A stretch of DNA of 64,000 bases from Coprococcus eutactus (lineage in GTDB: Bacteria > Bacillota > Clostridia > Lachnospirales > Lachnospiraceae), in assembly GCF_025149915.1 (NCBI RefSeq), contig NZ_CP102278.1:3048920-3112919 (forward strand). The letters run 5' to 3'. The notes under the pieces are model-generated. The model saw nothing but the letters and a program-made list of their open reading frames with translations. It was not told where the DNA came from and did not search any database. Positions 45,709 to 54,834 of this stretch are shown here, piece by piece. The position numbers were made by a program, and so were the translations under genes. Position 1 is the first letter of the stretch. Each line of letters starts with the position of its first letter.

Positions 45709-46833
45709 ATGGATAACTCATCTATAGAAAGTCTGAAGCTCGTCCGCAGCACAAATCAGGATCTGCTCAACTTTTTTAATGATTCATATATAAGTAAACT
45801 GGAACAGGTTCAGTCACTGAAAACTGAAGAATTTGAACTCAAAGCCAAGATCGACCAGTTGATCAAGACTCTCGATGTATACTCCTTCAAAACCAGTACT
45901 GGTCATAACGTTTTCTCCCCATTTTCAGCAAATACCACTTCACAGCAGGAGAAAGCAACACAGATAGAACTGCAGCTGAAGGAACTTCAGGATATCCAGT
46001 CCACATTAAAGCTCCAGATAAAAGAGGAGGAGGAGGAAACCGACCTGTTAAAGCGTCGAATAACCAGTCTCTCGACATCAAACAGACATTTGGACGATCT
46101 TTTATCTGAAGTGACCGAGGAAGTTTCAACCATCCAAGAAGAAACCACCGAAACTGAAGATTCCGAAGATAAACCGGAGGACAACATCAACCACGGAATA
46201 AATATTTTAAAACTCCAACAACACGAGAAGAAAATGCTTGCGGAAAAGATACAGTCTGACATAACTGATGTGCTTGATGCCAATTCCCACAAGCTAGAGG
46301 TACTCTCCTGGCTGATCAGATCAGATATTAACCGTGCCAAGGTAACTCTTGAGGAACTGACTACATCGACATCAAAGCTGGCAGACCAGGTCGACGAATT
46401 AGCAAATTCTCTTGTAAATGAAGTTGATTCGGATGAACCGGTATGGACTCTTCTAGAAAAACTGTTCCAGAACTATAAAGATGAACATCCTGAGTGTGGC
46501 ATCTCTTACGACATCAATTGTACTGACTACGCCATCAACATTCCTGATATAGTCTCAACACATCTTGTTCTTATAATACAGGAGCTGATGAACAACGTGT
46601 TCATGCACTCCAATGCGAACAAGGTCAATATCAAGATATATCTCAGCAGCAGACTTATTGATGTATATATTAATGACAATGGTGTTGGAATTGACAACAA
46701 CTACTCATCTAACAGTCCATGGTACAGCGGTCTCCACAAGATCAGCGAAATCATTTATCTGCTGGGTGGTACATTCAAGATCGACGGTGACATCGTAAGC
46801 GGAACAAACGTGAGATTTACGTTTCCATTGTAA
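45709..46833 (+). CDS. Cytosolic DegS-like sensor kinase homologue lacking the phospho-accepting histidine
   Basis: 374 residues, no membrane helix. Long coiled coil (about 20-180), a dimerisation region (about 165-225) and a C-terminal HATPase (QELMNNVFMHSNANKVNI N-box, DNGVGI G1 box, GTNVRFTFP at the end). In DegS/NarX-type kinases the dimer helix reads ERxRLAREIHD with the phospho-histidine; here the corresponding KKMLAEKIQSD has Gln. No response regulator is adjacent. It may be a non-phosphorylating sensor or ATP-binding scaffold. AAAGGAG lies 6 bases before the ATG. Confidence 0.75.
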   Translation: MDNSSIESLKLVRSTNQDLLNFFNDSYISKLEQVQSLKTEEFELKAKIDQLIKTLDVYSFKTSTGHNVFSPFSANTTSQQEKATQIELQLKELQDIQSTLKLQIKEEEEETDLLKRRITSLSTSNRHLDDLLSEVTEEVSTIQEETTETEDSEDKPEDNINHGINILKLQQHEKKMLAEKIQSDITDVLDANSHKLEVLSWLIRSDINRAKVTLEELTTSTSKLADQVDELANSLVNEVDSDEPVWTLLEKLFQNYKDEHPECGISYDINCTDYAINIPDIVSTHLVLIIQELMNNVFMHSNANKVNIKIYLSSRLIDVYINDNGVGIDNNYSSNSPWYSGLHKISEIIYLLGGTFKIDGDIVSGTNVRFTFPL

Positions 46834-46904
46834 TATTATATCACAGACCGTTATTGTTAGTGATAAACTTACATTCAAATAAAATAATTAAAGGATATTG
46901 TATT

Positions 46905-48596
46905 ATGAAAGAAAAAATTGCAGAACTTATTTCAAAAAATATAGAAGGGGTAGATGCCTCAGACATAATCGCATCTATAGAGATTCCACCACGTCCTGAC
47001 ATGGGCGACTATGCTTTCCCTTGTTTTAGACTTGCCAAAATCATGAGAAAAGCTCCAAATATGATAGCTGCCGATATCAAAGAACAAATCGGGGACGTTG
47101 ATTTCATTGAAAAAATTGATGTTGCTGGCGCATATCTCAACTTCTATATAAAGAAAGATATATTTGTAAAGACTATGATAGAGGCTGCCAACTCAGTTAA
47201 CTTTGGATGCTCAGATCTTGGAGATGGTCAGACTATCTGCATAGATTACTCATCTCCTAATGTAGCAAAGAATTTCCACGTAGGACACCTCAGAACAACT
47301 ATCATCGGAAACTCTCTCTATAAGATATATTCAAAATTAGGTTATAAAGTTGTCAGAATAAACCATCTTGGTGACTGGGGTACACAGTTTGGTAAGCTTA
47401 TTGTTGCTTACAAGGCGTGGGGTACAAAGGAAGCTGTAGAAAAAGATGGAATTGCCGAGCTCATGAAGCTCTATGTAAAATTCCACGAAGAAGCTGACAA
47501 GAATCCAGAACTTGTCGATGAGGCAAGAGCATGGTTCAATAAGATGGAGAACGGTGATGAAGAAGCACTCAGCATATGGCAGTGGTTCAAGGATATCAGT
47601 CTCGTAGAATACAAAAGAACATACAATCTTCTTGGAATGGATTTTGACTATTATCTCGGTGAGAGCTTCTACAGAGATAAATGCCAGGCTGTTGTTGATA
47701 AAGTTAAAGCTGCCGGACTTCTCAAAGAGAGCGAAGGTGCAATGATCGTTGACCTCTCAGATTATGACATGGCTCCATGTATCATAACAAAGAAAGATGG
47801 AAGCTCTATTTATGCTACTCGTGATCTTGCGGCAATATTCTACAGAAAAGATACATATAACTTTTCAAAATGCCTGTATGTCACAGGTCAGGAGCAGAAG
47901 CTTCATTTTGCACAGGTTTTCAAAGTCGTTGAGTTACTTGGTAATGAATGGGCTAAGGATCAACTTGTACATATACCTTATGGTCTTGTTAGTCTTGAGG
48001 GTGCCAAGCTTTCAACCAGAAGTGGAAATATCATATATGCAGAGGATATTCTCAAAGATGCCATTGCTAAAAGTCTTGAGATAATCACAGAAAAGAGTCC
48101 TAATCTTCCTAACAAAGAGGATGTTGCTAAAAAAGTCGGTGTAGGAGCAGTTCTCTTCAATGACTTATACAACCAGAGAATAAAGGATGTATCATTTAGC
48201 TGGAACAAAGTTCTCAACTTTGATGGAGAGACAGGTCCTTACGTTCAATATACACATGCAAGATGCTGTAGTGTAGTCCGCATGGATGAAAACTTTGATT
48301 CTTCAGCACCAGTCAACTACGATCTCATAACAGAGCAGGATGCAATTGAACTTCTCAAGGAGATCAACAGATTCCCTGCAGTTATAAAGGATGCAGCAGA
48401 CAAATATGAACCATCAATAGTCGCAAGATTTGCCGTTGATGTTGCTCAGGCATTTAACAAGTTTTACAATTCAACAAGAATAAACGTTGATGATAGGGAT
48501 CTCAAGAATGCAAGAGTTATGCTCACATACCTCACAAAGAATACGATTGCTGAGGCATTAAATCTTCTTGGAATTGAAGCCCCAGAAGCTATGTAA
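46905..48596 (+). CDS. argS: Arginyl-tRNA synthetase
   Basis: 563 residues. Class I synthetase that charges tRNA-Arg. HIGH-type motif NFHVGHLRTTIIG with the preceding SSPNVAKN, and KMSKS-like region LSTRSGN (KLSTRSG). An N-terminal additional domain (1-100) and a C-terminal DALR anticodon domain (about 440-563) are present. AAAGGA lies 9 bases before the ATG at 46905. Strong terminator follows. A tRNA-Arg(CCT) lies about 6 kb further on. Confidence 0.97.
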   Translation: MKEKIAELISKNIEGVDASDIIASIEIPPRPDMGDYAFPCFRLAKIMRKAPNMIAADIKEQIGDVDFIEKIDVAGAYLNFYIKKDIFVKTMIEAANSVNFGCSDLGDGQTICIDYSSPNVAKNFHVGHLRTTIIGNSLYKIYSKLGYKVVRINHLGDWGTQFGKLIVAYKAWGTKEAVEKDGIAELMKLYVKFHEEADKNPELVDEARAWFNKMENGDEEALSIWQWFKDISLVEYKRTYNLLGMDFDYYLGESFYRDKCQAVVDKVKAAGLLKESEGAMIVDLSDYDMAPCIITKKDGSSIYATRDLAAIFYRKDTYNFSKCLYVTGQEQKLHFAQVFKVVELLGNEWAKDQLVHIPYGLVSLEGAKLSTRSGNIIYAEDILKDAIAKSLEIITEKSPNLPNKEDVAKKVGVGAVLFNDLYNQRIKDVSFSWNKVLNFDGETGPYVQYTHARCCSVVRMDENFDSSAPVNYDLITEQDAIELLKEINRFPAVIKDAADKYEPSIVARFAVDVAQAFNKFYNSTRINVDDRDLKNARVMLTYLTKNTIAEALNLLGIEAPEAM

Positions 48597-48690
48597 TATA
48601 CAAGCTATGTGATATACATCGAAAGTATCTTATATATCAATGAAGATATAATTTAAAATATGAAATAAAATCATATACAATAATATTGAA

Positions 48691-48738
48691 AAAGAAGAAC
48701 AAGTACCGTTTATAAACAGGCGGTACTTGTTCTTCTTT
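48691..48738 (+). terminator. Intrinsic terminator of argS
   Basis: Perfect 18-bp arms (48691-48708, 48721-48738) opening AAAGAAGAACAAG, 12-base loop, then ATTATTT. The arms' A/T ends allow use on both strands. Confidence 0.9.
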
Positions 48739-48968
48739 ATTATTTAACTTTGTTTTATTTTTCTATTAAAAGTGTTTTTCTTAACATGTTTTATTGAAAT
48801 TTACCATTACTCCATCATAAATATAATATGTTTCTACCTATTTAATATGTAAGTGATCAGTATAATTCTAATTTTAAATGCTTGTACGTCTTGTTTCTTC
48901 TAATTATATATGAGTATCTAGTACATCATTCGTAATACTTTCACAGTATTTTTCTTTTATCTATAAAA

Positions 48969-48982
48969 GTTTCACGTGAAAC
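48969..48982. promoter_or_regulatory. parS site 1
   Basis: Palindrome GTTTCACGTGAAAC, the conserved ParB-binding core in Firmicutes. Confidence 0.9.
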
Positions 48983-49368
48983 ATCATTTTGTTTTATATC
49001 AAATAAAATCATATATAATAATATTCCTTCATATTCTATTTTTTCAGATGCCATTTAGTACAATTATTTAATTATTAAATTATTTATATAAGTTTATTTA
49101 TATATATGTTATTTTTTATGTCCGTTTATATAAGAATAAATACATTACATGTTATGACATGAGTTACTTTTAAATTTACTTTAAAGATTCTTATAGAGCG
49201 GTTATTTATTGTATGTGTTATACCATATACCTCTTTTATAGAATTTCTATATCTGACATTGTTTTTCTAATTTCACAACAGTTATCTATATATTCAACTA
49301 AATTATAAGAAAATCTTTAAATTTCTAATAAATATATTCTTTCCAGTACCTATTTCATTTCAGTATTA

Positions 49369-49384
49369 TGTTTCACGTGAAACA
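49369..49384. promoter_or_regulatory. parS site 2
   Basis: TGTTTCACGTGAAACA, the full 16-base parS consensus. Confidence 0.93.
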
Positions 49385-49755
49385 TTTATATGTAGTCGAC
49401 CTGACAGCTGTCTTTAACAAAGTTATTGTATCACTAGCCGTAACATATATTATTTATTCCACACACAATTCATTATTATATATTACACTCACACAATAAT
49501 TATGTTATATATCTTTATTTCAACACATAATCAATTACTCTTTTGTGTCAGGGAATTAAATGAGATATTAAAATTTTATCATCTATATTTAACAACAATA
49601 TTTTTCTTATTCATATGGCATTAAGTATACATAAGTGTTATAATAGACAAGCACTATTTGATGGGAATTATGTTTTATAAACAAAAGATACGTTTTATTT
49701 ATAAATAATCATTTCTTATTTACAAATTATAATGTTTTATTTACTAAATTACTAA

Positions 49756-49771
49756 TGTTTCACGTGAAACA
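49756..49771. promoter_or_regulatory. parS site 3
   Basis: TGTTTCACGTGAAACA, full parS consensus, 70 bases before the parA start codon, so ParB bound here may also repress parAB. Confidence 0.93.
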
Positions 49772-49840
49772 TAAATGACTTACGGATATTTTTTAACAAA
49801 TCCATGTGTGAAACATTTTTTCTACTAAAAAGGAGTAAAA

Positions 49841-50611
49841 ATGGGCAGAATAATAGCAATTGCGAACCAGAAAGGTGGTGTTGGCAAAACTACCACAGCT
49901 ATAAATCTTGCCGCTTGTCTGGCTGCAAAAGGGAAAAAAGTTCTGGCTGTTGATATGGATCCACAGGGTAATATGACAAGTGGTCTCGGTGTAGATCGTG
50001 ATTCACTGGAATATACTGTATACGATATGTTGCGAAATGAATGCAATATCGGAGAATGTATGCTTATAAATGTCTATCCGGGACTCAATCTTCTTCCAGC
50101 AAACAGAGAACTGGCAGGTGCAGAGGTTGAGTTTGTCGGCATGGAGGACATGCAGCATATACTCAAGACACATATCAGAAAAGTCAAGAATAAATTTGAT
50201 TATATTATTATAGATTGTCCTCCAGCTCTTGGAATGTTGACAGTAAATGCTCTGACAGCAGCAAATACGGTTCTTGTACCAATACAGTGCGAATTTTTCG
50301 CACTTGATGGTCTGTCACAGCTCGTATATACTATTGAATTGATAAGAAAAAATCTGAACCGCTTACTAACAATAGAAGGCGTTGTATTCACAATGTTTGA
50401 TTCAAGAACAAATTTATCAGTACAGGTTGTTGAAAACGTCCGCGATAACCTGAATCAACATATTTACAACACCGTAATACCAAGAAATGTAAGATTAGCA
50501 GAAGCTCCAAGTTACGGAATGCCAATTATAGAATATGATCCAAGATCAGCTGGAGCAGAACATTATATGATGTTGGCGGATGAAGTTATAGAAAACGACT
50601 ATTACAGATAA
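49841..50611 (+). CDS. parA: Chromosome partitioning ATPase ParA (Soj)
   Basis: 256 residues. Deviant Walker A KGGVGKTTT (11-19) with signature Lys, A' motif VDMDPQGN, and Walker B IIIDCPP. ATP-bound dimers bind DNA non-specifically and are reset by ParB to move origins; in Firmicutes it also controls DnaA. It has a short N-terminus without the extra DNA-binding domain of plasmid type Ia ParA. AAGGAG lies 5 bases before the ATG. parB follows after 13 bases. Confidence 0.97.
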   Translation: MGRIIAIANQKGGVGKTTTAINLAACLAAKGKKVLAVDMDPQGNMTSGLGVDRDSLEYTVYDMLRNECNIGECMLINVYPGLNLLPANRELAGAEVEFVGMEDMQHILKTHIRKVKNKFDYIIIDCPPALGMLTVNALTAANTVLVPIQCEFFALDGLSQLVYTIELIRKNLNRLLTIEGVVFTMFDSRTNLSVQVVENVRDNLNQHIYNTVIPRNVRLAEAPSYGMPIIEYDPRSAGAEHYMMLADEVIENDYYR

Positions 50612-50624
50612 ATGGAGGAATAAA

Positions 50625-51596
50625 ATGGCACAGAAAAAAGGATTAGGAAGAGGATTGAATGACCTTTTAGGTACATCTGATGCTTCCAGGTCCCCTAGAT
50701 CAAAAAAAACGGATAATGATCCATCCTCTTCTCCAGAAAAAGAAGTAAAAACTGTCACAAAAGAGGTAATTAAAGAGGTTGTTAAGGAAGTTGAGCAAAA
50801 AATCAACATAAATCTCATAGAACCGAACAAATCTCAGCCAAGAAAACAGTTTGATGAAGAGGCATTACAGGAATTATCAGATTCCATAAAGAAATACGGG
50901 GTGTTAGAGCCTCTTATTGTCACAAAAAAGAGCGATTATTATGAAATAATTGCAGGAGAAAGGCGTTGGCGTGCTGCAAGGCTTGCCGGATTGAAAGAAA
51001 TTCCTGTTGTTATAAGAGAATATACGGACAAAGAGATTATGGAGATCTCACTTATTGAAAATATTCAGAGGGAGGACCTCAATCCTATAGAGGAGGCTCA
51101 GGCATATGAGGCTCTGATCTCACAGTACAATCTGAAGCAGGAAGAGGTTGCAGAAAGGGTTTCCAAGAGCAGATCAACCATAACAAACTCTCTCCGACTT
51201 CTCAAGCTCTGTGAGGATGTACGACAGATGGTTATGTACAATATGATTTCAACCGGTCATGCAAGAGCACTTATTCCTATAGAAGATCCAAAGCTTCAGT
51301 ATGAGACAGCTGCGATCGTATATGACCAAAAGCTCAGTGTTCGAGAGACTGAGGCATATGTAAAATCCATATTACAAGCTAAGCCTGAAGAAGAAAAAGT
51401 AAAAAAAGAACCAGATAAGGATTTATCCGTATTCTATTCTGATATAGAAAATAAGTTAAAATCCATTCTTGGAGCAAAAATTGCAATAAAAGCTTCAAAT
51501 AATAACAAAGGAAAGATAGAAATCAACTACTATTCCCAGGATGAACTTGACAGAATAACTGAGATGTTATACTCAATCAATAAAGAATTGATGTAA
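50625..51596 (+). CDS. parB: Chromosome partitioning protein ParB (Spo0J), CTPase
   Basis: 323 residues. An N-terminal ParA-contacting tail (KKGLGRGLNDLLG) and a long charged Lys/Glu linker (35-60), then the CTP-binding domain with GERRWRAARLAG (C motif) and ENIQREDLNPIEEA, a helix-turn-helix around ERVSKSRSTITN for parS, and a C-terminal dimer domain. Binds the three parS sites upstream of parA. GGAGG lies 9 bases before the ATG. No Noc paralogue in the window. Confidence 0.97.
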   Translation: MAQKKGLGRGLNDLLGTSDASRSPRSKKTDNDPSSSPEKEVKTVTKEVIKEVVKEVEQKININLIEPNKSQPRKQFDEEALQELSDSIKKYGVLEPLIVTKKSDYYEIIAGERRWRAARLAGLKEIPVVIREYTDKEIMEISLIENIQREDLNPIEEAQAYEALISQYNLKQEEVAERVSKSRSTITNSLRLLKLCEDVRQMVMYNMISTGHARALIPIEDPKLQYETAAIVYDQKLSVRETEAYVKSILQAKPEEEKVKKEPDKDLSVFYSDIENKLKSILGAKIAIKASNNNKGKIEINYYSQDELDRITEMLYSINKELM

Positions 51597-51627
51597 TAAA
51601 TGCGCAATCAAGGAAGGACAATATATA

Positions 51628-52155
51628 ATGGAAAGTTCCATACTACAGAAAATAGGTATTGATCCTGCATACATACTTATCGGTATGTTAGTTCTCATAA
51701 TCGCCTTGTTTGTACTATTATTCTTAATGATGGGCAATATAAAAAATAGAAACAAACAGATTAAGCGGCTGTTAAGCGGAACCCAGGCAGGTGATTTGGA
51801 AGATATTATAATGAAGCGTTTTGCCGAAATGGATGCGGTAAAGAACAATTCTAAAAGGCTTACAAAAGAGCACAAAGAAATTCAAAGCCATTTATCATCC
51901 TGTGTAAGCAAGATAGGTCTTGTGAAATACAACGCATTTGATGGAATGGGTGGAAATCTGAGTTTTGCCCTGGCACTAATGGACAATGATAACAACGGCG
52001 TTGTGTTAAACAGCATGCATACAAGAGAAGGCTGCTTTAATTATGCAAAAGAGATTATTGGTGGAGAATCATATGTAGCTCTTTCTGAAGAAGAAAAAGA
52101 AGCCATAGAAAAAGCTAAAACTCTTGAAGATGAAATTGCAGAGAACAAATTATAA
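51628..52155 (+). CDS. DUF4446 family membrane-anchored protein
   Basis: 175 residues. One N-terminal membrane helix (about 15-37), a coiled-coil stretch (about 40-95) and a small conserved domain with KIGLVKYNAFDGMGGNLSFALALMDN and SMHTREGCFNYAKEI. This small protein commonly follows parB in Clostridia; its role is unknown. AAGGA lies before the ATG, 31 bases after parB, so it is likely co-transcribed. Confidence 0.88.
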   Translation: MESSILQKIGIDPAYILIGMLVLIIALFVLLFLMMGNIKNRNKQIKRLLSGTQAGDLEDIIMKRFAEMDAVKNNSKRLTKEHKEIQSHLSSCVSKIGLVKYNAFDGMGGNLSFALALMDNDNNGVVLNSMHTREGCFNYAKEIIGGESYVALSEEEKEAIEKAKTLEDEIAENKL

Positions 52156-52292
52156 AAAGTGATTTTATATTATGTAACCACATTATTATGGTATATGGTC
52201 TAGTTTATGGACTAGTATATTTTTATAAAAATTACACTTTTACCAAGACAAATAAACAAAATTTTAAAATTATATTTTAATAGGAGGATATC

Positions 52293-53582
52293 ATGATTGA
52301 TATTAAATTCTTAAGAGAAAACCCAGACGTAGTAAAACAGAATATAAAAAACAAGTTCCAGAATGACAAGCTTCCACTTGTTGATGAGGTAATAGAGCTT
52401 GATAAGCAGGCTCGTGCTGCTCAGCAGGAAGCTGATGCACTCAGAGCTAACAAGAACACCATCGCAAAGCAGATTGGTTCTCTTATGGCTCAGGGGAAGA
52501 AGGCTGAGGCTGAGGAAGTTAAGAAACAGGTAGCTGAGACATCAGCAAGACTCAAGGAACTTGAAACTCTTGAGCCTGAACTCAAAGAAAAAGTTAAAAA
52601 GATCATGATGATCATACCTAACATCATTGATCCATCAGTTCCTATCGGTAAGGACGATTCAGAGAATGTTGAGGTTCAGAGGTATGGTGAGCCTGTTGTC
52701 CCTGACTTTGAGATACCTTACCATGCAGATATCATGGAGTCACTTGGTGGTATTGACCTGGACTCTGCAAGAAAAGTAGCAGGAAACGGCTTCTACTATC
52801 TCATGGGTGATATAGCAAGACTTCATTCTGCTATCATCTCATATGCAAGAGATTTTATGATTGACAGAGGATTTACATACTGTATTCCTCCTTTTATGAT
52901 CAGAAGCAACGTTGTCACAGGTGTTATGAGTTTTGCAGAGATGGATGCCATGATGTACAAGATTGAGGGCGAGGATCTCTACCTCATTGGAACATCTGAG
53001 CACTCTATGATTGGTAAATTTATAGACACTATCATTCCTGAAGAAGAGCTTCCTAAGACTCTTACAAGCTACTCACCATGTTTCAGAAAAGAAAAGGGTG
53101 CCCACGGTATCGAGGAGAGAGGTGTATACAGAATACATCAGTTCGAGAAGCAGGAAATGATCGTAGTCTGTAAGCCTGAAGACAGCAAGATGTGGTTCGA
53201 TAAGTTATGGCAGAATACAGTAGATCTCTTCAGATCAATGGATATCCCTGTAAGAACTCTTGAGTGCTGCTCCGGTGATCTTGCAGATCTCAAGGTAAAA
53301 TCAGTTGATGTTGAGGCATGGTCTCCACGTCAGAAGAAGTATTTTGAGGTTGGAAGCTGTTCAAATCTCGGTGATGCACAAGCAAGACGTCTCCAAATCA
53401 GAGTTAAGGGAGAGGATGGAAAGAAATACCTTGCACACACTCTTAATAACACTGTTGTTGCTCCTCCAAGAATGCTTATTGCTTTTCTTGAGAACAATCT
53501 TCAGGCTGATGGCAGAGTAAGAATTCCAGAGAAGCTTCGTCCATACATGGGTGGCAAGGAATATCTTGAGAAGACCAAATAA
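52293..53582 (+). CDS. serS: Seryl-tRNA synthetase
   Basis: 429 residues. Class II synthetase. N-terminal antiparallel coiled-coil arm (about 30-100), then motif 2 PCFRKEKGAHGIEERGVYRIHQF and motif 3 with NNTVVAPPRMLIAFLEN. GGAGG lies 5 bases before the ATG. The 137-base gap from the DUF4446 gene has short inverted repeats (CTAGT...ACTAG) but no T-box signature. Confidence 0.97.
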   Translation: MIDIKFLRENPDVVKQNIKNKFQNDKLPLVDEVIELDKQARAAQQEADALRANKNTIAKQIGSLMAQGKKAEAEEVKKQVAETSARLKELETLEPELKEKVKKIMMIIPNIIDPSVPIGKDDSENVEVQRYGEPVVPDFEIPYHADIMESLGGIDLDSARKVAGNGFYYLMGDIARLHSAIISYARDFMIDRGFTYCIPPFMIRSNVVTGVMSFAEMDAMMYKIEGEDLYLIGTSEHSMIGKFIDTIIPEEELPKTLTSYSPCFRKEKGAHGIEERGVYRIHQFEKQEMIVVCKPEDSKMWFDKLWQNTVDLFRSMDIPVRTLECCSGDLADLKVKSVDVEAWSPRQKKYFEVGSCSNLGDAQARRLQIRVKGEDGKKYLAHTLNNTVVAPPRMLIAFLENNLQADGRVRIPEKLRPYMGGKEYLEKTK

Positions 53583-53632
53583 ATAACCATAAATCAGACT
53601 AAATTACATTTATCTTACAAGGAGGTATCAGA

Positions 53633-54505
53633 ATGCATAGTTTTCTACCAGCTATAGGGTTTTCAAACATAAATAACAGACAGCAGCTGGAACCAATATA
53701 CAGACAGGTACTTCAATCACCAACGAAGAAAATAATCACAACTATAAGTTCAGATACCCACCTTGTACAGATAAGTAAAGACTTTGGTGATAATTTTGGC
53801 ATATCTCTTGTTGGTGAAATGTCGTCCAGCGGAGCACTATCAATAGAATACTATTTTCCATATGTAGATTCAAAGCTTGCAACAGATCATTTGAATATAT
53901 ATGCGGAAAAGTACACTGACAAATGTGCATATGCTGGTGTGAGCAACAACTATAATCTCGGAATGACATTGATATTTTTCATATCTAATGTTGCAGATTA
54001 TGAAAAATCAAAATGGCTCAATAAATCAAATAAAAATATATCCAGAACATATTTTTCAGGGCTTTCCAACGATGGAACTATAATTCTGGATATCAACAAA
54101 AGTGGAGAAAACAGGAACACCAGATCATCTAATCATAAAAGGAACAAACTTATAGAGGCTGCAAAAAAAGGTGATCCAGCGGCCATAGAGAGCCTCACAC
54201 TTGAAGACATGGACACCTATAATCTTATTGGAAAAAGAACTCACTCAGAGGATGTTCTTTCAATTGTAGAATCATGTTTTATGCCAGTTGGAATAGAGAC
54301 AGATCACTATGCGGTTATAGGAAATATTACTGCCTACCGAGAAACCGCCAACACTTTCACCAATGAATCTGTGTATCTTCTGGACATCGAGTGCAATGAC
54401 CTTTTATTTACAATTGCAATAAATAAGAAAGATCTTTTTGGAGAACCGGCTCCGGGAAGAAGATTTAAAGGAGATATATGGCTCCAGGGCCATATTATCA
54501 TATGA
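53633..54505 (+). CDS. DUF3881 family protein
   Basis: 290 residues, soluble, alpha/beta. Opening MHSFLPAIGFSNI and the C-terminal PGRRFKGDIWLQGHIII match the DUF3881 family, confined to Lachnospiraceae-like Clostridia and of unknown function. AAGGAGG lies 6 bases before the ATG. It follows serS after 50 bases in the same direction. Confidence 0.85.
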   Translation: MHSFLPAIGFSNINNRQQLEPIYRQVLQSPTKKIITTISSDTHLVQISKDFGDNFGISLVGEMSSSGALSIEYYFPYVDSKLATDHLNIYAEKYTDKCAYAGVSNNYNLGMTLIFFISNVADYEKSKWLNKSNKNISRTYFSGLSNDGTIILDINKSGENRNTRSSNHKRNKLIEAAKKGDPAAIESLTLEDMDTYNLIGKRTHSEDVLSIVESCFMPVGIETDHYAVIGNITAYRETANTFTNESVYLLDIECNDLLFTIAINKKDLFGEPAPGRRFKGDIWLQGHIII

Positions 54506-54567
54506 TCCAGATTTTCGTAATTTGAGTTTATGTGACTTATAAGTTCACGTGATTCAATTCATAAATA

Positions 54568-54596
54568 TTGACTATCACTTTTTTTAGTGATAAAAT
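54568..54596 (+). promoter_or_regulatory. Promoter of tRNA-Arg
   Basis: -35 TTGACT (54568-54573), 17-base spacer, -10 TAAAAT (54591-54596), 12 bases before the tRNA 5' end. The spacer is a palindrome TATCACT/AGTGATA around a T-rich centre. Confidence 0.7.
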
Positions 54597-54608
54597 AATA
54601 ATTGATGT

Positions 54609-54682
54609 GCATCTGTAGCTCAGCAGGATAGAGCGTCCGCCTCCTAAGCGGAAGGCCGTGGGTTCGAATCCCGCCAGGTGCA
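54609..54682 (+). tRNA. tRNA-Arg (CCT)
   Basis: 74 bases from GCATCTG to CAGGTGC plus discriminator A. Anticodon loop CTCCTAA gives CCT (codon AGG). D-loop AGCTCAGCAGGATAGAGC and T-loop GTTCGAATC are normal; CCA is not encoded. Confidence 0.96.
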
Positions 54683-54690
54683 CTATTTTT

Positions 54691-54790
54691 CATAAGGAGG
54701 GACCCACGTAAGTGGGAGGTTTACTTGTGAATCACGCAACCGTCGCGCGCAGCGCCTTCAAATGCGGTTGCACCATTTTTTCATAAGGAG
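54691..54790 (+). repeat. Composite stem-loop repeat unit bounded by ATAAGGAG copies, after tRNA-Arg
   Basis: 91-bp unit between CATAAGGAG at 54691 and at 54782. Contains hairpin CCCAC GTAA GTGGG, spacer TTACTTGTGAATCAC, arm GCAACCG, hairpin GCGC GCA GCGC, bridge CTTCAAATG, arm CGGTTGC, then CCATTTTTT. Same order as at 20.7 and 34.3 kb, with different arm sequences that still pair. Here the second boundary, AAGGAG, lies too far (about 45 bases) from the exonuclease start to be its ribosome site. Confidence 0.85.
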
Positions 54791-54834
54791 ATAATTTTTT
54801 ACCTCCTATAATACATTCTAAAAGGGACATGACT

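Larger units (their letters stand above)
48739..49840. other. 1.1 kb AT-rich gene-free region carrying three parS sites
   Basis: No open frame with a ribosome site was found. The sequence is extremely AT-rich, and three copies of the palindrome GTTTCACGTGAAAC (48969, 49370, 49757) are spread along it, ending at the parA ribosome site. Probably the main centromere-like region for ParB loading near oriC. A half-site TGTGTGAAACA lies near 49804. Confidence 0.8.

Noticed and set aside
49800..49815. Fourth parS site
   Set aside because: Only one half (GTGAAACA) matches; the other half is missing.
52156..52292. T-box upstream of serS
   Set aside because: Short inverted repeats exist but there is no T-box sequence (GGTGG...ACC) and the gap is too short.
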